From NCBI GenBank assembly GCA_025716855.1, contig JAIXMQ010000107.1, positions 7,501-32,500 on the forward strand: a stretch of 25,000 nt of DNA. Direction: 5' to 3'. Shown piece by piece: positions 13,460 through 23,351 of this stretch; position 1 is the first letter of the stretch, and each line of letters starts with the position of its first letter. The translations under genes and the position numbers were made by a program. Source of the DNA: Pilaira anomala. Taxonomy: Eukaryota; Mucoromycota; Mucoromycetes; Mucorales; Mucoraceae. The notes under the pieces were generated by a model. The model saw only the letters and a list, made by a program, of their open reading frames with translations, did not search any database and was not told the DNA's origin.

Positions 13460-13461
<2 letters not shown>

Positions 13462-13852
13462 AATTATTAAGGTTGATCTGAACGAAGTAAAAAATGTATA
13501 GTCTAGTACATCACTCGTGTAGTACTTTTTGACGGGATTTCTTTCATACGCCAATATTACAAGTCTAGATTATGCTAAAAGAACCATTTCGTCATTATCA
13601 GCTAACCACAAGGTTTTTAATAACTTTATGTAAGCGTGTCATAAAAAACATTTGGCGCTTATTTATATTAAGATCTTCATACCAACCGTTAATAATACTA
13701 TTATTTCCTTCGATGGAATTACTAAATAAAGATTCTACTAATAGTCATTTTCTTTATTGGGATCGTTAGAAGTTTTAAAGACAATGTTTATTTCTGATAA
13801 AATATATGAAGAAGAATGAAGTAAAATATAATATAATAATAATTATAGCTTG

Positions 13853-13899
13853 AAACAAAAGGATTATTTTTTAGAGATTTGTAGGGGAACTAAACAAAA

Positions 13900-13949
<50 letters not shown>

Positions 13950-14063
13950 TTTTTTTTTTTTTATATTTTTTTTTTTTATATTTTTTTTTTTATATTTTTT
14001 TTTTTATATTTTTTTTTTTATATTTTTTTTTTTTTTTTGTAGGGAAGCAAACAAAAGGATTAT
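13853..14063. repeat. T-tract/ATA array bracketed by a direct repeat
   Basis: A block of about 135 nt (13903-14037) consists of a long T run followed by about six regularly spaced T(10-14)ATA units. It is bracketed by two copies of a 27-nt sequence (13878-13904 and about 14036-14062) sharing TTTGTAGGG and AAACAAAAGGATT. A third AAACAAAAGGATT core lies at 13853. The arrangement suggests duplication followed by slippage. Confidence 0.85.
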
Positions 14064-14097
14064 TCAATATTTGTTGATAATACTCCTGGCGGCCTTT

Positions 14098-14964
14098 TTA
14101 AATTTTTTGAGGCTAATGGGTGGGAAAAAAAAGACGTTAGTAAAAAAAAAAAAATATTGGTGTATGTGTGAATCAGCTTACCTTATTTGAAAAGCTCAAA
14201 TCTTTATCTACAAAAGCCCAACCTTCATCAAAGGTTGGAACATTTGGTTTTTGGACAAGAACCATATCATCGATATCTTCAGTATGTAAAGAAATGCCAT
14301 CTTTCATATGGATAGTATCTTTCATAGCATCGGCAAATGCAGCTGGATACCAGGTTGATTCATGGTAAAGTACACCAGCAGAAAGGTCAGTACCAACATC
14401 ACTAACATCATCATCACTAACATCATCATCATCATTAACATCACCAACATCACCAATATCACCAGCATCACCAGCATCACCAGCATCACCAGCGTTAGTT
14501 TTATACAAAGATTTACTATCTTTTAATTTGAGAGCATCGGCAAAAGAAGCTGGATACCAAGTGGATTTACCAAGAAGTGCTGCAGCGGAAAGATCAGTAC
14601 CAACACCATTAACATTTGCTTTTGCTTGAGATTCATTGCGGCCCATTGATTTCTTCTCCATAACAAAAAAGTTATACACAGCGAAAGCACCATTGACAAG
14701 TGATTGAGCAATACCAGTTGATAAACCTTTAACCATAATATCAAGACATTTACGGCGGGGCACATAGGAATCCATAAGCTCTTCCATTTCTTGAGTGACA
14801 CGAGGAGGTACATAATAAGGATCATATTGGGCATCTGTAGTATAATAGCTGGTTGAACGTTTATAATCCTTGATAGAGGAATTGAGGCTGTCAAAACAGC
14901 TGGTGACGTAGAAAAGATATTGTCTTGCAAAAGCAGAAACAGAATAAAACTCGAATGAGAACAT
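14098..14964 (-). CDS. Unrecognised acidic protein with internal duplication
   Basis: I do not recognise this family. Exon 1 (14182-14964, 261 codons) runs to AAG|GTAAGC. The next in-frame codon would be a TGA, but the donor, a TACTAAC branch site and a CATTAG acceptor predict a 69-nt intron and a last exon of only 15 nt (14098-14112), giving 265 aa ending in PQKI. Without splicing the product is 263 aa ending in KVS. Residues 73-101 form a hydrophobic stretch (IAQSLVNGAFAVYNFFV) that could be a membrane-associated helix. A segment of about 29 residues is duplicated: VGTDLSAAALLGKSTWYPAS (121-140) and VGTDLSAGVLYHESTWYPAA (190-209), both continuing FADA. Between them lie GDAGD repeats and a poly-Asp run. 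Near the C-terminus, TFDEGWAFV (244-252) matches an LC3-interacting motif pattern. A TATA box lies about 90 nt upstream. Confidence 0.65.
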
Positions 14965-15051
14965 AGTTATTAAGACTTTAGAATAAAATAAAGTAGTTGT
15001 TTGAATAAAGAAGAAGAAGAAAAAAAAAAAAGAGGGTGAAAGGACAACCAG

Positions 15052-15060
15052 CTTTATATA
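15052..15060 (-). promoter_or_regulatory. TATA box for the acidic-protein gene
   Basis: On the minus strand the sequence reads TATATAAAG, about 90 nt upstream of the ATG at 14964, followed by an A/G-rich probable 5' UTR (14995-15035). This is the clearest TATA box in the window and suggests a regulated or strongly expressed gene. Confidence 0.6.
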
Positions 15061-16031
15061 AGATAAAGTTTACTAGAAAGACTGTTTTTTTTAAAAAAGG
15101 ACAAGGCTATGGTATTTGTTTATCAACACAACCATCAACCTAGTTTTTTTTTTTTATAGCCCAGTTATTAAAAAGGTTATGTAATCATAGGAAAAGTACA
15201 CAATGCAAATTAATTTTCGGTTCTTTAGTCCGAAATAATATGATAATTCCCATCAGATCTTATACAAAAGCATTTTTCTAACACCCACCAAATAAAACCT
15301 AATTTCACTTTTCTTTATTTTATATAATAATGGGAGTGCCTATATAATTCAAGAAATGCATTACTTTAATTTCTCATTTGATGAAATAGTTTTCTTTTGA
15401 TAAAATAGTTTTCTCTTTTGCTTTTAATTTTACCGTATGACAACATGTCATTAATCTGACGGCACTTGCTGATTTGAAAAAAAAAAAAAAAAAAGCTTAA
15501 ATAAACCAAAATACTCGGGTTTCAACAACAAATTCAATACCTTTTCAGTTAAAGTTACAGTATTGTGTTTTGAAATAGAAAATCCTCATAATGTCAACTC
15601 ATAAATAAGCATTGGTACGAAGCTTTAATTTTTGAGATATTATTCTAATTTATGAAGTAAGAGGCTTTTTTATTTGTCCGCACCAAGAAAGATGATATTG
15701 ATGAAACGCAAACATATTTATTTAATTTTTTTATTACAAAACAAAACATGAATCTTTCATGCCACTGCTTGTTTGATTACATATACACTATCCAGGCAAG
15801 ATATTTCATCAAGAAAGAACAACTTTGAAACCTGTAGTATAATACATCTGTTAGTAATGTGGTAAGATATTATCACTAATAATTTTCAATAAAAAAAGCT
15901 CTTTATGAAAAGACACTCACAGGTCTCAATCGGCTGTAATATTCTAGCGAAGAGAGTAGATCAGCTTAAAATGATAAATATTTTTCCTTCTCCGCAATAT
16001 ACAAAAAAGGTTGTCAACAGAAGAAGTTAGT
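15061..16031. other. AT-rich intergenic region
   Basis: No gene is visible. It holds the distal promoter of the acidic-protein gene, a 16-nt A tract near 15478-15494, a short tandem repeat at 15378-15414, and the region upstream of the tentative small gene at 16032. Confidence 0.6.
15378..15414. repeat. Two-copy 19-nt tandem repeat
   Basis: TTGATGAAATAGTTTTCT (15378-15395) and TTGATAAAATAGTTTTCT (15397-15414) differ at one base and are spaced at a 19-nt period. The function is unknown. Confidence 0.8.
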
Positions 16032-16363
16032 ATGGCAAGAGAAATTAAGCAAGACGAAGTCGCAAAAAATATTGTGTTAAATAAAGCTGATATCGATAAT
16101 TACGGATTCTATTTGGAGCTGTCATATATAAATACGCAGATGGTGACTCCAGAAGCAGACGAGACACATAATAATTCTTATATTATTTATTGTTTGCAAA
16201 ATAGTGGGCGTTTTAGTAGAAAATATGGGATGGGCTTACACAGGTAATGATAGCAATAATGTTAATGAGAAGGAAGAAAATAATTTACATGTATAAGCTT
16301 TATAGAAGAAAAGAGTTAATATACACTGATGCAGTTAGAAGAGTAGTAAGAGCTGAATTTTAA
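16032..16363 (+). CDS. Tentative small two-exon protein, family unknown
   Basis: Exon 1 (16032-16243) and exon 2 (16306-16363) join across a 62-nt GT-AG intron (GTAATG...TTTATAG) to give 89 aa. The junction (CAC AG|A AGA AAA GAG) extends a frame that would otherwise stop at once. The product starts MAREIKQDEVAKNIVL and ends AVRRVVRAEF, with a basic C-terminus. I do not recognise any domain, and there is no signal peptide or membrane segment. The frame is open a few codons upstream of the ATG, to a TAA near 15972, so a missed upstream exon is possible. The branch site is weak. It could equally be a remnant of a larger gene or chance open sequence in AT-rich DNA. Confidence 0.33.
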
Positions 16364-17079
16364 GAAGAAAATGCAGCTACATGGATTAAGTCTGATTGAC
16401 CATTCTATCTGTTATTTAAAGTAATGTAGCTGTTTATTGTCCTTAATAATTAATATTCCCAGTACTCTTGTATATATTTTTTATTGTAAAGTCTCAAAAT
16501 AGTTAAATAAACATTTCAAAAGGATGGTTTCTTCTTTCTTTCTCTCTCTCTTTAGTAACTTGGTAAATATAATAAAAATGGGTTTTATTTTTAAACTTAA
16601 AGTTAATAATAATAATTCAATAGGCACAAACAATACATAAAGTCCCTTTCATATAATTGAATGGTAAACCGTAAGTAAGCTTTTCTCTCTGAATATATAT
16701 TTAATAAAACTAATGTCATTATCTTTTAGAAGTAAAAATAACAAAGGCATAGTCCCTTATTCTCTCATATTTTATTATTGTGCCCTTTGGTAAGTTTATT
16801 AGTAATATAGTATAAACAAACAAATATTTATAAATATATATGTACAGAATTTTCTTGGTTTATTTTCCCGGTATGCCTGGTACTATATTGTTACTCCTAT
16901 AATATGAAGATGTGTATAAGGTAGGTGTTGTAATAAGCTCGAATTATTCGCGTATTCTATTTGCTTCTAATGTAGTAGAGCAACGTGTCCCTTATGTAAT
17001 ATATTTCCCTAGTATTATAATAATGTACCCCCCCCCTCATATAATGTATATCTTATTTAAATAATTCCTATTATTCAAT

Positions 17080-17083
<4 letters not shown>

Positions 17084-17146
<63 letters not shown>
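17084..17146. repeat. A63 homopolymer
   Basis: Sixty-three consecutive A residues, the longest homopolymer in the window. It could be an old retroelement tail on the plus strand, but no element is recognisable immediately upstream. Its length in the assembly should be treated as approximate. Confidence 0.95.
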
Positions 17147-17148
<2 letters not shown>

Positions 17149-17264
17149 TATACAATAATATATTTTGAACCGTTTCATTTAAATAATTTTTTTTTATCAA
17201 ATTCCAAATCGTAAAATCCAAGCTAATATCAAAGCGTCCTCACGGCAAAAATTTTATTCACAGT

Positions 17265-17284
17265 AACGACCCATCTCGGTCGTT
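17265..17284. repeat. Perfect 7-bp hairpin
   Basis: AACGACC (17265-17271) and GGTCGTT (17278-17284) are exact inverted repeats around a 6-nt loop. A GGTCGTTTT motif also recurs at 17318-17326, at the start of the T30 tract. No function is assigned. Confidence 0.7.
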
Positions 17285-17321
17285 TTATTGTTTTCAGGCC
17301 ACTCGATATAATAAATAGGTC

Positions 17322-17322
<1 letters not shown>

Positions 17323-17352
<30 letters not shown>
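17323..17352. repeat. T30 homopolymer downstream of the LINE relic
   Basis: Thirty T residues, reading as A30 on the minus strand, lie about 50 nt past the end of the recognisable LINE endonuclease relic on that strand. It could be the A tail of a truncated, prematurely polyadenylated copy, or an unrelated tract. Confidence 0.85.
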
Positions 17353-17353
<1 letters not shown>

Positions 17354-17401
17354 GGTAGTTTAGGAATGAAATAATAAATTCATAAAATAATTAAAATTTA
17401 A

Positions 17402-17725
17402 TATATAAAGGGCCATGATAACTTGTTGGTGATATATAGCGGCCGCTTTTTTTGAGCAATAAAGTTAGTAAATGTATTGTCAATAAAGGTGCCGAGGTTG
17501 TTCGTATAGTTGATTTTACATCTGTTGAAATAGCTGAATGTATATGGAATAAGGGTATTTTCCAAGCAAGTCTAAAAAATTTTGTCTTTTGCTGTAGATT
17601 GCAAGTTAAAATCGATGTTAAAATCTCCGGCTAATACTATCTTATCAGCTTCGTTTTAGGCAAGACTCTAAGGCATCATCTATGTTGAATTTGGGTAATA
17701 TGTATATATCATAAAAACTCTTTTT
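17402..17725 (-). pseudogene. LINE-type endonuclease (exo/endo phosphatase family) relic
   Basis: On the minus strand, blocks of a non-LTR retrotransposon apurinic-type endonuclease appear in order: VFMIYTYYPNST (about 17685-17722), ADKIVLAGDFNIDFN (about 17605-17652), TFIDNTFTNF (about 17460-17490) and SYHGPLY (about 17402-17422). GDFN is the conserved Asp/Asn motif of this fold, and SYHGPLY aligns with the catalytic SDH motif with Tyr for Asp. Stops lie between MIYTYYPNST and ADKIVL, and a frame change separates IDNTFTN from SYHGPLY, so it is non-functional. No reverse transcriptase sequence is visible. Open blocks farther upstream on the same strand (17900-18170), such as ESYISPA, may belong to the same element but are not diagnostic. 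Confidence 0.68.
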
Positions 17726-18233
17726 TATTGTTCCTGTAGATTATTGTAACTCCGGGACACGAAAAAAAGAAAATTAAAAGAAAAGGTTTAACAGTGCTAT
17801 TTCCCCCTCCATTGCCGTTTTTTTGTGTTTTAAACTCCGGGGGTTTTTTTTTTTTTTTTTATAAAAGTGTGACAATCGCTAAATATATACACCTAACCTT
17901 ACCTGCCTCATTTGCATCAGCAATAGGTAAAGTAGTTTTATTTCAAGCCGGAGAGATATAAGATTCATCAGGCTTATAATTTTCGTTTTTACATAACCAA
18001 AGGCAATTCCTGTAGTACATAAATTAGCCATCATGCAATCACATACCTTTATCTTTATTCCTGTTACTTTGATTTTATCAGAGTAAGAAAGTATTTCATA
18101 TAAATCATGTTCAGAGTAAGAAATTTAATCTTTTGATTTTTACTTATCTACTCTCTTAAAAATATGCTTCTGGTAATCAAATCACTAGATCAAGAGCACA
18201 TTTTTTCCATGTAGTAGATCGAACCTCCTTTTG

Positions 18234-18237
<4 letters not shown>

Positions 18238-18274
<37 letters not shown>
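18238..18274. repeat. (AG)n microsatellite
   Basis: About 18 uninterrupted AG units. The open frame across it encodes an Arg-Glu dipeptide run and is not considered a gene. Confidence 0.95.
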
Positions 18275-18275
<1 letters not shown>

Positions 18276-18954
18276 CTTTATTTCTTTAGAAGATATACTA
18301 TTCTCGTGGTAATTTCCATGTTGCAATCTATCGTCTTTTCCCGAAGATCCATTATTCTATATACTGAAATGATAAATTTCTTGGGTTTCAAATTTGATGA
18401 AGCAAGTGCTACTTTTTTTTTTTTACTTGTACTGCCTCAGAATACGGGTTCTTAAAGTTGGAGCGTGTTGTAGGTACTGAGCGTGCAAAGATAAGTACTC
18501 CCTTTTAACAATTGAGTCAATTAATACAACTTTAACTAAAAAAAAAAAAAAAAAACGGGTTTTGGTTTCTATTTATATTGTAACGGCATCATGTGCATCT
18601 AAGGCATTTTGTTAATATACTGTTGTTGTTACGACTCAAGTAAAAGATCTTCTTAAAAAAAAAGCATTTGTATTTATTTAAAATATTGCAAATGATGTAT
18701 ACAAAAAGAATGTCACACAAGCAGTGGTATTGTTCTTAGGAGTGTTGTTATGTGTTGTTAGTGATATGGATGTACCAGCTGCTTGGTTGTTTTCTTTTAT
18801 AAAGGGGAGGGGGGGGGGGGAGGAAGAAGAAAAAATATTTCTCCCACAGGATTTAAACAATTACCGAAATAAAGTTTGCTTTCATATCTATGATGTTGGT
18901 TATTAAGTATCTTTTATTTTTTAAAAGTTGTAGTTAGTAGTTAACATCTTTTTA

Positions 18955-18956
<2 letters not shown>

Positions 18957-18985
<29 letters not shown>

Positions 18986-18986
18986 A
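18957..18986. repeat. (TA)n microsatellite
   Basis: About 14 TA units, followed within 80 nt by long T runs (19009-19059). Confidence 0.95.
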
Positions 18987-19027
18987 TCGATGACTAGTAG
19001 AGATGTTTTTTTTTTGTTTGTTTGTCT

Positions 19028-19061
<34 letters not shown>

Positions 19062-19898
19062 TATGTTTTTGATATATACCTTCCCGCCGAAAAAAGTAAA
19101 TACAAACTGCATTTACGCTTCATGTATATATATATTTACGCTAAATATTAAATAATAAAGTAGTCTCAATCAAGACCATGTTTATTTATTGGATTGATCT
19201 CTGCATTAAAAATATAACCAAAAAGCTTAAAAATTCAGACCGAAAAAAAAAAAGGGGAGAGGTTTTGCATATTCGTATTAAAAAATCTACTAACGATTTA
19301 AAATTATGATAAAATCTACTTAAAATTAATTAAAACAGAAAATATACATAGTAAACATCAAGTATACAATGAAGATTCTACCGTTGACATCCTTTTTATA
19401 TACCTCTTCCAAGTGTAAATATAGAAGCGATTTTTTTTTTTTTTTTTACCCGCGGTTCATGCAATTTCTTTATAGCCTATACACTATTTTCGATGGGCAA
19501 AGTATGCGTATATCATTGTTAAAACATACGAGTTTTTAAAAAGTTTGTTGGAGAAACAGTGTATTTTTATTTTCTTCAATAGTTGACTCCTTGAATTCCA
19601 TTCTTTTTTTTTTCAATATTATATGGTCTATCATGCCTTTTTATTATGTTTATACTATGTAAATGAGAAATTACAAGGTGCAGCATATTGCTTATAATTT
19701 AGATTTTGTATACCTTTTTTTGATCATTTTTTATGCGTCTATATATATATACCGTAGTAGCCGAACTTATTTACAGCACCTTTCTCAAAAGTTCAAGAGA
19801 AAAGCGTTTATCTCAATGTTGGGGAAAATAAACTGTTTATTATGATTTATTTAATTTTGAAACGTGTGGTACAAACGAAAAACATTAATTCATGCATT

Positions 19899-19929
<31 letters not shown>

Positions 19930-22034
19930 GATTGATCGAAAATAAGAAAACGACAAACGCGTAAAAAAAGAAAAGGTGGACAAAGAATTTGAAAGATAGA
20001 ATCAGCATTAAACTGTTTTATCAGACTACTCAGTTTTTTTTTATTTTAGTAATGTAAAAGCATTATTCGAGCAAAAGAAGGTTTGTGCCCATCTAGAAGT
20101 TTCTTCTTTTAGATATACACGTTACTGAGCACTGAAGTTTGTTACCAATTAGAATGGGATCATCCTACATGAAGCAAACGTATCCTTCCTGCGTATACTT
20201 GTCTCTCCTCTCCTTTTTTTTTTTAAAAAAAAAAAAAAAAAACTTAAAAACATCAATATTAGATTCATAGCGCGAATATAAATGGTAATTTAATAAATTA
20301 AAAATACCAATCAATGATACTGAAATAGTTTCAAAATGAGATGAGATTCTCTTTTATCTTTTTTTTTCTTTTCTTTTCTTTCGAGCGTAGCTGATAGAAA
20401 CATGTATACTATAGGACTCTCAACGCTTCATACCACATCATATAAAATGTTCTTGATTGAATTTCATGAGATACTTTTTTATTTCTCTTTGAGACCCATT
20501 GCATGATTTAAGTTTTTTTTTTTTTTTTTTTTTTTACCTGCACATAGACTCTACTAAAAACTTTAATTATTTGTACCAATGACAGCTAACTTGTATCTAC
20601 ATGAGCATATTTACCTCCTCCCCTCCCCCCCCCCCCCTCTCTTTCATTATTATTATATTACATGTTAATCAATTGTACGCCCACCCAAAAAGGTTAACTT
20701 TATAAAAATAGGAGAGAAAACAAGTCGATCCCGGGTAGCCTAAATTCGACTAGATTAATTTCTTTTTTAGTAATGTAATAATGCATATTTTTTTTTTTTA
20801 TAAAGGTCGAAAAAGTAGATCTTGTATTATCAAATAGGCTTTTAGAAGTTACATATAAGGTTTGATCTATATAACTATAAAAATGCTGATTGAAGTAAAA
20901 AATTTTTTTTAGAAAAAAAAAAAGATGTGGAAATTGGTCGTATGAAGGTCTTTATCATAAAGAAAGAGATAGAGTATATGTATAAAAGGTTTATACTTTA
21001 AAAAAAAACAGGTACTGATACAAATGAGAGTGAGTTGCCTCTAGCCTCCTTACTTATTAAGGTTAAACACGTCAATTTTTTTTTTTTTTCTTTACATGAA
21101 GAAGTGTATGTTGTTGTCTTTTTTTGCCAATACAAAAAAAAAATGATATCAGCTAAGTAACTAAAAGAGACTATAATCTACTACCGACACACAAACATTT
21201 ACAAAATACAATTTGTTTATATCTTCTGATCGTTTTTAAAATTATTATTTTTTTTTTTTTTTTGCAATATTTCCGAAAAGTAAATTATTACCTCATTTAT
21301 TTTATAAAAAGCTTATTATATAGTTGACGTATTTTAAATATTTTTATTCCATAATAACCGATTTCCGAGTTTAACAATTTACTCTTTTTTTTTTTTGTAT
21401 TTCTCTTATTTGTGAAGATAGTTATTATTGAAGGGATTTATGCCAGAGAAAAAATACGGCTGACAAAAAAAAAAAAAAAAAAAAAAAAAAATAATACGGG
21501 TATTTGATTTTTCAGGAACAAAGCTTGTATGCGCCATACAAAAATGCTAAGCAAAAACTTTATTAAAGTTCTAACTTTTTAGAAAGTATTGATAAAAATA
21601 GATATAGACTTTTTCTATTTTTTTTCTGTGAATTCGATTTCGTCATGAAGGTATAAACGGTCAAAATGAAATTATGGATTTGTAACAATATATGTAGTCG
21701 CCATCATTTTTTTTTTTTTTTTTTTTTGCTGATGAGAAAACAAAAAAGTGGAATTATTTCGGTAAGCATATAAAATACGTAACTTTATTAGTTTTAGAGC
21801 TAAATTAATAACCTATTTTATTCTTCCAAGTATCTTACATTTATAATATATTACACGGTCTGTACTAGTTTTAGTAATATTATTATTCTAAATTCATATA
21901 TCTCCCCCCCCCCCAAAATATTCTATTTATCAAAAAAAAAAAGCTTATTTTTATCTGATGCATTTTTATTCGTATCTTCTTTTATTTATATCATAATTAT
22001 AATTCAATCTATTATGGTTGATGATAACTAAAAC

Positions 22035-22053
22035 AACATGTTGAAAACATGTT
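22035..22053. repeat. Short palindrome ACATGTTGAAAACATGT
   Basis: ACATGTT and AACATGT form a 7-bp inverted repeat around a short spacer. It could be a protein-binding palindrome, but there is no adjacent gene. Confidence 0.5.
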
Positions 22054-22371
22054 TTATCCTATCTGATGTAAATATCATATATACCCAAAAAAAAGAAAGG
22101 TAATATCGGCCGGTATTGAATTCGGATTCGTTTTGTTAAAAGAATCAAAAACTAAATGTTATGTGTGAGATCTATATGCTAAAATCAGTTTAATTTACAA
22201 AAAAAAAAAAAAGTCTAAACAACATAAACGCAGTGATAATCATTATCGAATATCGGGAACGATTGAATTATAATTTTTTTTTTTTTTTTTTTAAGCAACA
22301 GGGTTGCACTCGTGACTAAGAGAGCTCAGACGATCGTTTCGGGAAGAATGACAGTAAAGTAGATCAATGTG

Positions 22372-22386
22372 TCACACACACACACA
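22372..22386. repeat. Short (CA)n tract
   Basis: Seven CA units, followed by a GT-rich stretch (22387-22399) that could pair with it. A second short CACACACA lies near 22501. Confidence 0.85.
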
Positions 22387-22790
22387 TGTTGTTGTGTATG
22401 CGTTCACCCCAAACATTTTGTTGATGAACAAAGAAAAAGGAAAGTATCACCTTATAAGTATAAATAAATATGTCGTGTCATTTCCATCATAAATAAACAT
22501 GCACACACAGTGAGAGGTATGCCATGCACATCATGACCATGAAGAAAAAAAAAAAAAGAGGTCTGATAATTTTAACAGGGCCAAGTTATGATTTAGGAGG
22601 GCATGAAAGGGGGCGTAAGAAAGAGATAACTGTGTGTTTTGTGCTTTAAAAATTAATTTGATAAAAAAGATAAAGGATTTTTTTTTTCGCCTTATCTTTT
22701 TTGGCGGGTTACTCTATGCTTCGTTATATATATATATGAGATGCGAACTGATAGGACTAGAATGTAGAAAAAGATGTGGGGTAAAGAATG

Positions 22791-22818
22791 CCTCTTTCTC
22801 TTTCTTTCTTTCTTTCTA
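22791..22818. repeat. (CTTT)n tract
   Basis: Several CTTT units in a pyrimidine-only stretch. No gene is adjacent. Confidence 0.85.
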
Positions 22819-23351
22819 TTTGTAATGAGTTTCATATTTAGATAATGATATATATGTTCCTCAGTGTAACAGCATGAAACAATGAAAAAAAAAAAAAACT
22901 CATTTATTACGAATGGCGTCAAAGCAAATAAAATGATTGTATAAGCGAGTCATATCTATCCTTAATTGAAAAAAAAAAAAAAAGCTACTTCCTAAAAAAA
23001 ATAAATCCCCTTGATAAAGGTAGAAATGATATGAGCCCTTGATTAAGAAACATACAGAAAGATTTTTTTTTTTGCCCTTAAAACATTCATATTTTCTGTT
23101 TTATATAACATTTTTCATAAAAAAAAATTGTGTAATGTGTTTAATAGGAGAAAAGAATCTGATCCAATTAGAAAAAACACATATCGTCATTGCCAATTCA
23201 GTTTTTTTTTACACAGACTAAAAAAAAAAAACCCCTTACACAACTCCGATGTTGAAACAATATCAATTGTTTTTCCCCGTAAAAAGACTTTTTTTGTCTT
23301 TTTTTTTTTTTCTTTCAAACTCTCTATTACTGTTTTTAATTAAATACAAAT

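Larger units (their letters stand above)
12751..14097. other. Non-coding region between the telomere-protein gene and the acidic-protein gene
   Basis: The stretch contains the upstream region of the TRF-like gene, an A36 tract and a T/ATA array (both listed separately). Plus-strand open frames of 64 and 65 codons at 13191-13385 and 13572-13769 have no recognisable motif, and their AT-rich composition fits chance. No gene is supported. Confidence 0.6.
16364..17401. other. AT-rich gene-poor region, first part
   Basis: No gene is visible. Short homopolymers, an A63 tract and a T30 tract (both listed separately), an 8-C run near 17029-17036 and a 7-bp hairpin at 17265-17284 are the only structures noticed. 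Confidence 0.6.
17726..23351. other. Gene-poor AT-rich region, second part
   Basis: No intact gene is supported across about 5.6 kb. The sequence is broken every few hundred bases by A or T runs of 10-30 nt and by short C or G runs (18808-18819, 20622-20637, 21904-21914), with several microsatellites. Open frames of 60-81 codons on both strands are low-complexity or overlap homopolymers. The last 300-400 bases hold the epsin promoter; no TATA box was chosen there. Confidence 0.6.

Noticed and set aside
13850..14077. 75-codon plus-strand open frame rich in Phe
   Set aside because: It is the translation of the T/ATA array and has no coding character.
14523..14930. 135-codon minus-strand open frame
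   Set aside because: A shifted frame of the acidic-protein exon; the duplicated STWYPA motifs and the TATA-proximal ATG support the other frame.
18231..18455. 74-codon plus-strand open frame starting with an Arg-Glu run
   Set aside because: Produced by the (AG)n microsatellite and a T tract.
22300..22360. Possible tRNA-like segment (GGGTTGCACTCGTGACTAAG...)
   Set aside because: No acceptor stem, T-loop consensus or cloverleaf could be built.
22634..23343. Several 60-76-codon open frames on both strands
   Set aside because: They overlap homopolymer and CTTT tracts upstream of the epsin and show no motif or splice support.
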